Below, piece after piece: positions 1 through 7,700 of a stretch of 10,180 nt of DNA. A program made the position numbers and the translations under genes. The notes under the pieces were generated by a model, which saw only the letters and a list, made by a program, of their open reading frames with translations, made no database searches and was not told the DNA's origin. Source of the stretch: Pleurotus ostreatus/Saccharomyces cerevisiae fusant (lineage: Eukaryota; Opisthokonta); assembly GCA_024196135.1 (NCBI GenBank), contig JAMQCK010001271.1:1-10180 (forward strand), in the 5' to 3' direction. The number at the start of each line of letters is the position of its first letter. Positions within the stretch are counted from its first letter, which is position 1.

Positions 1-214
1 ACTTGTGGTTAGTGGGCCAACGCTGCGCGTGGCATATGGTGAGTTAGGAAGGCGGACTGTTATGCGTGACAGTTACTGACGAAACGTCGCGCTTAAGCGG
101 GCCAATCAATTCAAAATCGATCAATTTAGCACCGGTCTGCGCTGGTCGAGACCCCGGGTGCAAGACGGGCCGTTACAAGTATGTCGACGACGTACATAAG
201 CAGTAGTAGAAGAC
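1..214. other. 3' flank of the F-box-like gene, no gene seen
   Basis: No coding region is supported on either strand. The stretch around 103-128 is AT-rich with two ATCAATT copies and probably holds the 3' end of the F-box transcript. A small hairpin follows: GGTCT at 134-138 pairs with AGACC at 149-153 around a 10-nt loop. Confidence 0.4.
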
Positions 215-1484
215 CTAATGTCTTTCTATGACACTGATGGTGTGTTTCAAGTCGTCGATCCGACCACAGATGCGCGCCGCAGCGGCAGCGGAAAGCTCTC
301 CGGTCCATACTTCGTGCGACCAACGCATGTTCTGAACGATGTCGTCGAACGCTTCAAGAAATTGCTGATCGGCGAAGACGTAGTGAAAGTTCGCGCAGTC
401 GCGCAAAGGGGGAATGGTCACCCTCTTCCTTCCCATGTACGGCGCCTGCAGTAAGCGACCTTCCCCGCACTCGCATCGATTAATGCGACGAAAGCAAAGC
501 TTCCATGATTGGTGCATGGCGCCGTCCAAGATGTCGCTGCAGTCGTGTTAGTAAGTATCTCCAGTGGTCAAGGTCGACGTACGTCGCAGACGAGAGGGAA
601 ATCTTGCACGTCAGATCGTCCCCGACGTAACGAAACTTGCGTCCCCACTCGTGAGCCGCCCGCGACGCTGTAAGCCGCGTCACTTGCGCTGTGTTCTTGT
701 ATCCGTACGCTCGCTTGCTGTAGTGATCGTCGGGTACTCCCATCCATGGCGGTGGCGCGAGAAACAGCGCGTGCCTGCTCATAAGAGTGCCTTTGGGGTA
801 CAGAGCGTATGCTGAAGTGTGCGACACGAAGTTCATGAGAGCGCCTGTTCATGATCAGCGGAACCCTCGGGCGACAAGGGAGGAACTCACTGGTCCCGTA
901 TCCGAGAATGCAATCAACTGTGGATGTACGCGCGACGTGCACAACAATCCTTTTTCCCGAAGAGTGACGGAAGACGTGGACTCCTACCACGGACGAGTTG
1001 AAGGTTGACCTGTCTGCCTTGTAGTCCACGGCTTCTGCGATGGTCCTCAAAGGCAGGACGTCCGGCACGTAGCGGTAATCGAGGTTTTCCAGCGTTGATG
1101 CGACGTCGAGTACGCTGCGCCGATTGACGAAGGTGTCCATAGTGTCTTCTAGGCAGAGGTCTCGCCGAATGAAATCTAGTGCGACTCTGCCGCCGATCAG
1201 CAATCCCGTTTGCGCTTGCATACCTTGAAAAGCGGCGTAGGCCTTTCGAGGTAGAAACGACCGGAGAGCGTGGCTGACGTTGAAGGCGCGTGCGTAGTAT
1301 TGTCGGACTCGCCCCTCGCAGGCCTTGTTGATGCGGCGTACGCGGAGAATGTCTGCGGTGCCTAGATACGACAATAGCTTGTCGTCGCAGGCAGTCGGCC
1401 TACGAGTACGTCAGGACATGTTGAAGAAGTAGACGCGCACACCCACGGTAGACAGTCAAGGAGTTGCGAGCAAGCGTTCCCCAT
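215..1484 (-). CDS. F-box-like protein with degenerate nucleotidyltransferase-like core, 4 exons
   Basis: Spliced model: complement(join(215..536, 583..844, 891..1399, 1447..1484)), 1131 nt, 376 aa. The three introns (46, 46 and 47 nt) each have a GT donor, branch point and AG acceptor, and the frame closes exactly across all of them. The start is ATG at 1484; the frame of exon 2 alone has no ATG and hits a stop at 1411. Residues 9-45 look like an F-box (LLDCLPPTACDDKLLSYL, then ADILRVRRINKAC), the motif that docks proteins onto Skp1 of SCF ubiquitin ligases. Residues 75-125 match what I remember of a large agaric family with ISGSxAL, SDLDLYV and GY blocks, a nucleotidyltransferase-like pattern. 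Here they read IGGRVAL and DTMDTFV, so the GS and one Asp are lost and catalysis is unlikely. Residues 185-200 (LMNFVSHTSAYALYPK) match the family block MNF..AYxLYP. A CxC pair lies at 291-293. Existence of the gene is quite sure; its function is inferred. Confidence 0.8.
537..582 (-). other. Intron 3 of the F-box-like gene (46 nt)
   Basis: Donor GTACGT at 582, a perfect TACTAAC branch point, acceptor CTGCAG ending at 537. It splits a Thr codon and moves into the frame that stays open to the stop at 215-217. If it were retained, the protein would end early at 480-482. Confidence 0.82.
845..890 (-). other. Intron 2 of the F-box-like gene (46 nt)
   Basis: Donor GTGAGT at 890, branch point GCTGAT, acceptor AACAG ending at 845. 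Splicing joins ILGYGT to SALMNFVSH through a split Ser codon, which is the order of blocks expected in this family. Without splicing the frame runs into unrelated residues. Confidence 0.82.
1400..1446 (-). other. Intron 1 of the F-box-like gene (47 nt)
   Basis: Donor GTGGGT at 1446, branch point CCTGAC about 17 nt before the end, acceptor CGTAG ending at 1400. Splicing joins a 38-nt first exon to exon 2 within a Pro codon and restores the F-box opening LLDCLPPTACDD. An alternative donor (GTGTGT, three bases downstream) puts exon 2 out of frame. Confidence 0.72.
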
Positions 1485-1644
1485 GGTTGGGTTGCACAGC
1501 GCGCCCCCCGCCTCTTATACGACCTGCGAGACAAGTCCAACGATCTTCTTCCCTCCCGCCTCCCCGACAGTCTCGCGGCATTGCATACATGCAGTGCCCA
1601 CCCCTTCTCCTGGTCAAACAATACCGCGCTTCAAGCCCGTATAA
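1485..1644 (-). promoter_or_regulatory. Promoter/5' leader region of the F-box-like gene
   Basis: This 160-nt gap separates the F-box start codon from the putative Helitron 3' end. Read on the minus strand it is purine-rich, with GGGAGG-type runs around 1545-1565, and has a TATAAG sequence near 1513-1518, about 30 nt before the ATG. No coding sequence is supported. Its role as a promoter follows only from position. Confidence 0.35.
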
Positions 1645-1665
1645 TTAGTTCGAAGTCTCGGACTA
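1645..1665 (-). other. Candidate Helitron 3' terminus: hairpin plus CTAA
   Basis: Bases 1646-1665 form an imperfect palindrome: TAGT (1646-1649) pairs with ACTA (1662-1665), one T-G mismatch follows, then CGA (1651-1653) pairs with TCG (1658-1660) around a 4-nt loop. On the minus strand it runs into CTAA with a T after it, as expected for a Helitron 3' end. In known elements the hairpin usually lies about 10 nt inside the end, whereas here it touches it, so this is tentative. Confidence 0.4.
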
Positions 1666-1703
1666 GACATAGGGAGCGGCAAGAAGGTCGAGGTTTAAGA
1701 AAG

Positions 1704-1768
1704 CGACACATCAATGACGACACGCCACATAACGATAATGCGCCACATATTATTCGGGAACGCCACAT
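1704..1768 (-). repeat. Four ~19-nt spaced direct repeats with core ATGTGGCG
   Basis: Just downstream of the RepHel stop, the plus strand has CGCCACAT at 1723, 1741 and 1761 and a diverged copy CGACACAT at 1704. The spacing is 19, 18 and 20 nt. The first nine or so bases are conserved and the rest varies. The block lies between the gene and the proposed 3' terminus, so it may be a subterminal binding array or part of the 3' UTR. Confidence 0.7.
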
Positions 1769-1784
1769 ATTCGGACTTAAGCTT

Positions 1785-4700
1785 TCAATCCGCGTACAGG
1801 GCAGCCACGGCGACCCTGCCTCTTGTTTGCCTCAGGTTCAGTCCACTGACTTCCCCGTCGTAGGTCAACTGTCCCTCGTTCTTCATGCCATCGTAGTACC
1901 ACACGTGCGTCAGATTCTGAACGAGACGCAGTGTGAAGTGCTCGGCTCCGAAGTATACAATTGCCCTTAAACCGTATTCGCGCGCTTCGGTTGACGCGCG
2001 GATTGAAAAGGAGATCGTGAGTTTTCTGCCCGGTCCGCTGGAGCTGATCAGAACAAAAGGACAGTCCTCCCGCAGCGTCGTGGTCATTTGCACCTTGGCA
2101 CCGCACGAAAGACAAGGCAAGCCGTTGGGGTCACCGCGCGCTCTGAACCAGGTACCGACTTTTGAGAGGAACTGGGATTCCAGCTCGAAGACGGGGCTGT
2201 TAAAATCAATGGTTCGAGATCCTTCACCGCCATGGATGGCATGCCTGAATTGTGACCTACAGCGACGAGTGTTGATTGCCACGGTGCGTGTCGTTGTTAA
2301 CAAGTATTGAAAAGCGGATACGGCGGGCGCGAACGATCCAGGCGGGAACTCCAGTGGGTCCATGTTCAGCAGATACGTGCGTATGTCGTCTCGCATGCGG
2401 TCCACCGACATCTTCGTCGCCCCGTGACTCCCATGCTGTCGGACCGCGGACGCGGCCACGATCTGTGTCCCAACAGACCAATCGTTCAGCCGGGGTACCC
2501 AATGGCCCACGTTGTCGCTGATCACCCAGGCGAGTGCAGTGGCTACGCAATCGTACGCGCAGCTATTGTTAACCCACTTCGCTCCGTGACTGAGAGTGGG
2601 CGGCGGTGGTGCCGCTGCGAGCGATGCCAAGCTGGACGGCGAAGCCTCCATACAACCAAGCTGAGTGTTTTTGGTTGCAATGAAGTCTGGAATTGACAAG
2701 AAGCCGTCGTCGTCCCGCATTTTAGGGAGGTTCCCTCGCTTTCTTTTGTCTTCTTCGATGACTTGCCAATCGAGAGCAACAACCTCATGTTCGATCCATG
2801 CGGTTGGGTTGGTGCACTCCCCGTTTGAGTCGTATCGTGGCGCCGCCGCAGTCCATCGCAACGCGCGCGGAAGATCGCCGGGCATGTACGTGGGCCCCTT
2901 CCACCTCCGGAAGGATTGAATGAGGTCTTTCCTCCGATGTCCTTGTACGCTTTCAGGCAAAGTCCCTTCGTATCTCATTCTGGTAATGTCGTTTAACATT
3001 TCTAGGTCCCGGAATTCCTGCCTCAATGCTCCGCTGCACCCGCCCTGGAGTCTGCTCGGGTGAAAATCGCGCAAAATGACAGTTCCTTCTGAAGTACGAC
3101 CCCTCGAGAGAGCGACATAGTACGCGTGATGATCTGAGCAGTCTTTTAGGTCGACGACGTTGTAGTCACGCGATTTACCCTGGGAAGCATAGTCCGTCAT
3201 TGCGAAGTTTGGCAGGACCTCTACCTGGGTGCGCGACACTGATAGCTCCTTAGCGCCGGAATACTTCGGCAAGTCGCATTGTATGGAAACCGTACGAGCC
3301 ACGCAAGGTACGACGTTTTCTGGCAAGCCCCCGAAGTGGACTGTACGGGGAGGGTTAATCAACAGCACAAAAAGTGTTTGCAATGTACGTTGTCCATGTC
3401 TTCCTACTCCAGCAATCCAGTCATAGACCACTCCCTCTTGTCCCTTGTTCATAGCTAATTCTGTCGCCCAGTTATGTCGCAACATGACGGGCATGCCGTG
3501 GCACAAAGACAGTTTACCTGGGACGTATTCGCTGAAGGTAGGCGCTTGCGACCATAGCATCTCTTGGACAATTCGGCTGAATAAGACCGGCTTGTCTTTG
3601 CTTCCGCCAGGTCTCTTATCATCTGCGAAGAAGTCCGTCAACTGCTGGCCAGTTTCGGTTGCAAATCTGCGAACCCCCAAGTCGTTGATCGCGTCTTTCG
3701 TGATATTGTAAGCAGTAATCACCGACACATTACGGAAACGCTCATCGGTGATTGCTAGACCATTCGACGGCAAGTCAATACGGAGGGACATCATGTATGA
3801 AATGTCGTCGTCGTCGCAATCCCGCATTCGCAGGTTGTGCAGAAGGCGCTGAAGAGAGCGATCTCTTGGAGTGAGGCCTTGTTGTCTGTGATTCTTCCGC
3901 AATATGACGACGACGGTGAACAGGTGCCATATGGCCTTTCCCAATGCCGCTTTTTGGCTCTTCGCATCCGCGGAATACCTACCGACAGTTCGACTGTACA
4001 GAGAGCCATTTTCTCCACCAGCCACTGGCGGTTGCTGAGCGAAATCACCAGCGAAGATCATGTTCAAGCCGCCGTATGGTAAGTCAGAGACGCCCATCGC
4101 TTCACAAGCGGCTTTGCTCACATTATAGTTCTCGTAGTGCGCCAACATGGAAGCTTCATCCATCAAGCACGTAGCGGCTCGGCGTACACGGTCTGCGGTT
4201 GCGGCCTTCTGCTTCTTTGATGCGCTACCAGACCGTTTAGGATTGAGACCGAATGTCGAATGATATGTCGACCCGTGCACGTTCGAAGACGCAGTTCCAG
4301 TTGGTGCGGTCACAAGATATCCTTTATCAACTCCACTCAGGTCAATCAAGGACTGCATGGCTTCAAAAACGCGCGACTTTCCGGTCCCCCCCGGGCCACC
4401 AATGTACATGAGCAATTGTCCGGCGCCCGGCGTAAGAACATGATTTCCAAGCAAGTGGACTGCCCTCTTCTGATCGATACTCAGGTCGAACGATCGCACG
4501 ATATGATCTATGAGGCCGCGCTGCAGAGGCGGCACGTACGCTCTGGTGAGCATCGCCTTATTTACGATGTCTACTCCTATTACAGCGGCAATGCCAGCAG
4601 TGGGTTCAGGCACGTCGTTTCTCGTAAATCTCGCTATCTGTATAGCGATGGCTTCTTTTTTCAATCGCTCTACGGCGCTCGACCAATGACGAGCCGAAAG

Positions 4701-7700
4701 GCGTACTAATACTCTGCCCGTTGGTGCGACCACCTTTCCCGCTTGTGGGACTGCCCATCGCTGATTAATCATGAGGTCCTGAATGGCTTGGAACGCGATC
4801 GTCTTATTCTGGTAAGTCTTATTAACCACTCCGTCGTCTTCATCGTCGCTCCGCCCAGGAAAAACAGTTTCAACCACGTCGCGCACGTCAAGCTCACGCG
4901 TGATGTCATCGACACTATCAGCGTAAATGGGGAGATCGTCTTCGCGGTCGTTGAAGCCGCCATTTCTCAACACTTCCCTGAAGTTGTCCCGCCCATCGAT
5001 GCATTCCCAACGCAAGTTGAAGTTTCGCATCAACTCCCGTTCGCGCTCTGTGAAGTTGTGGTTCGCGAACGCCTCCTCCCACGTCTCATCTTCTTCCTTC
5101 AAGTCGCGAGCGTGGCGCCAGGGCTTGAATAACATCAGCATCACTCTTATGTACTCGTCGCGACTTTCACCGTCGTTTCGAGGGAGCCACCGCATGAAGT
5201 TGAGTACCAGAGTAGGGTCGATTTCCGCCCTAATTTTCATACAGTGCGAGTTCGCCTGGGAATGACCGTACAGAAACGCGTGGTAGGACCTCGGCAATTC
5301 TCTCGTGGGAGGATGTACGGTCGCGGTAGGCATGTCATCGAGCGGCTCTTCCATGTCTACGTCCTCCATAACAACATCATCCATTGCGGCTCCCTCAACT
5401 TCAGACGGACCCATTTCGACATCAGCATTGTCCGCCACCACGCCACTTTGGTTCTGAGCACTCAGCGCTGCTTCGTCTTCGTCTTCATCCCCCTCTACCT
5501 CTTCCTCATCGGACAATACGCTTCTTTCTCCATCGTCCTCGTCCTCAACGATCCAGCCATCCTGCTCGTATGCGTCGATTTGTACATCAAGACGTTCTTC
5601 GGTGCGTGGCGAGTCTTCTTCCGCCGCTTCTGCTTTCTCCTTATTACCAGGCTTCGGAATTTGCTCACGTTCGCACAGGAGCATGAAGTCGTACAACTTC
5701 AAGTGACCGAGCGCGTGCGCGCGGAAGATGTAGTTCTGCGCTTCGGAGATGCCAATGATACGGCCTTTCTTGCGCATGAGTAACACTTTCTCATCCGTTT
5801 CTCCGTGCGTCCAGAACTGATGTATATGATGATAGAAAGTCGTCCAATAAAAAGGCCGAAAACGATGCGAACTGTAGTGATCTGGGTGTCCCAGTAAGTA
5901 CATGGCAACCATTGGCGCGCCAAGCTCCATCTTTGTCGTGATCTTGTTTACAATCTTGGTCATCAAGCGTCGCGCGACCTCGACGTCAGAACCCCCCGAA
6001 CACAAGATGTCTTCGTTGCGATCAAAGACGCCTTTAATTGCGTCGAATACGACGTGAGTGGGCGGCCCCATTTTCGTAATGTATTCTGTGATATAATACA
6101 CAATGTGGTTGACCGCACTTCCGGACAAAAGGCACGTCGTATCGTGATTGCATCGGAATAAGAAGCTTATGATGCTACTTACGTCGTTCATGTTAGGCTC
6201 CAGGTGCTTGAATCTCAACGCGCCGGTCTTCGGATCGACCTTGCTTTCCGACCTGACCTCTCGAGGCATACGAGCTTTGCAACGACCCGTCTTGTTGTAC
6301 TTGCAGTACTTGTCGATGCAGGTGTGTACGTTAGAGCGTATGAGGACGTCGTCGACCTCCGCTGCGTACTGCTTGAGCCAGTCTTTCGTGCGCTGACACT
6401 TCTTGCAGCCTGGGCGATCGCACGTGCAGTACTTGCCATCCGGAGCGGTGGGCAGTGTGAAGGTCGGGTTTTGATACCCTTTCTCAGCCTGGCGTTCTTT
6501 CAAATTCGCTGAAACCTCTGCAAGCGATCCATTCAAAAATCCGCCACGGTGACAACCCTCGACGTATTCGACCATCTGCTTGCAAAATTCAGATTCGAAT
6601 TCTTTCATTCGCTCGCGAATCTCGGTTGGAGAAGGAGCGCCCTTTATCCACAGCAACAAATGTAAGTGCAACGTCAAGCGGCCCTGTTGCTCAACGGTCC
6701 CGTAGTATCCGGAAGTCTCGCCGAAGATACCTGGTAAAGGGCTGGAGATTCCCAAAATGTACTTGATGAAGGACTGGATCATGAAGTGGAAGAAGCGAGC
6801 GCCCGCGACAGGATTGTTGATGACTGCTCGAAATCGCGCGTCGCGCTCCTCGTCTGTAGTGGGCGGCATCACGTTGGGCCGATACTCTTGCCTGGCGTCA
6901 GCCAAGTAGAAACAAATAGGGTGCTTGATGTCTGCGGGGGCGATGGTTATGTACCATATCGGTGATCCTATGTGAGCCATTAAAGACCATATCTCCGTCC
7001 GCATCCACTTTCTGCTAGCAGCCGAACCCTGAACTTTGACGGCCACCGCCTCAATGTCTTGAATCAACCGCCAGCATTGTTTCTCGTCGTCAGTCTCCGG
7101 GACTACATGCTCGTTCGCCGCCAGCCTGATGATGAGGTCCTGCATTACAGCCTTATTTACGGACAAGAGGCGCTCGGTCATCTCCGGAAAGTCCTTTCTT
7201 CTGGCGACAAGGAAACTTTGCGTGGTAGCGGCTTTGATTTGAAACTGACTAAATGCGACGAAGAGAAAGGCAGGATCTGTCTGGAAACGCTTGTCGTGGT
7301 ACATGAGCAGGTGCTGACATTGGTCCTTGGCAGACAGACGCATCCGCTTCTCTTCGACCATATCGGTAGATCCAAGACCGCCGCGGCCGAAGGGAAAGAG
7401 CCAAGGAAACATCTGAGGATATAATTGGGGGTTATTGTACATAGACGCGGGCGCTGCGTCGTGTCCAATGCGCAGTATAGCCCCATTGCCAGCAAAGTGT
7501 TTCAATGCCAAGCCTTTCAACTCGTTTTCTCCTTTCTCCTCGAGATCCTGGCCTGTGAGCCCGTGCACGACGAAGGGAAGCTCACCGGTAGATATACCCT
7601 GATCAGGCTCGACGTCGTAGGCGCTTCGGCCCTCAGGAGCAATGTTGCCGTCTGCGGGCTTGTACTGCACAGTGACGGGCGGCAAGTCTTCCGGATATTG

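Noticed and set aside
480..836. A separate 118-codon gene ending at 480
   Set aside because: It is exon 3 of the F-box-like gene read through intron 3; a strong donor, a TACTAAC branch point and an acceptor show that splicing leads into the frame ending at 215.
568..1374. A frameshifted pseudogene made of three overlapping frames
   Set aside because: The frame changes fall exactly at introns with good consensus sites, and the spliced product is continuous for 376 residues.
1662..1666. ACTAG as the Helitron 3' end
   Set aside because: It fits CTAG|T, but no hairpin lies just inside it; the CTAA end at 1645 is favoured because of the hairpin. It remains a possible alternative.
1704..1768. CRISPR array
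   Set aside because: Repeat cores are only about 8-9 nt with 10-nt gaps, and the host is eukaryotic.
1797..2597. OTU protease domain
   Set aside because: The OTU Cys box (DGxC with a preceding Asp) is absent; the Cys, His and Asp blocks fit a USP-like pattern better.
4260..4709. Plus-strand open frames across the Helitron gene (for example 4260-4709, 5244-5783, 7425-7799)
   Set aside because: They are antisense to the long transposase frame and show no family motifs; open antisense frames are common in such coding DNA.
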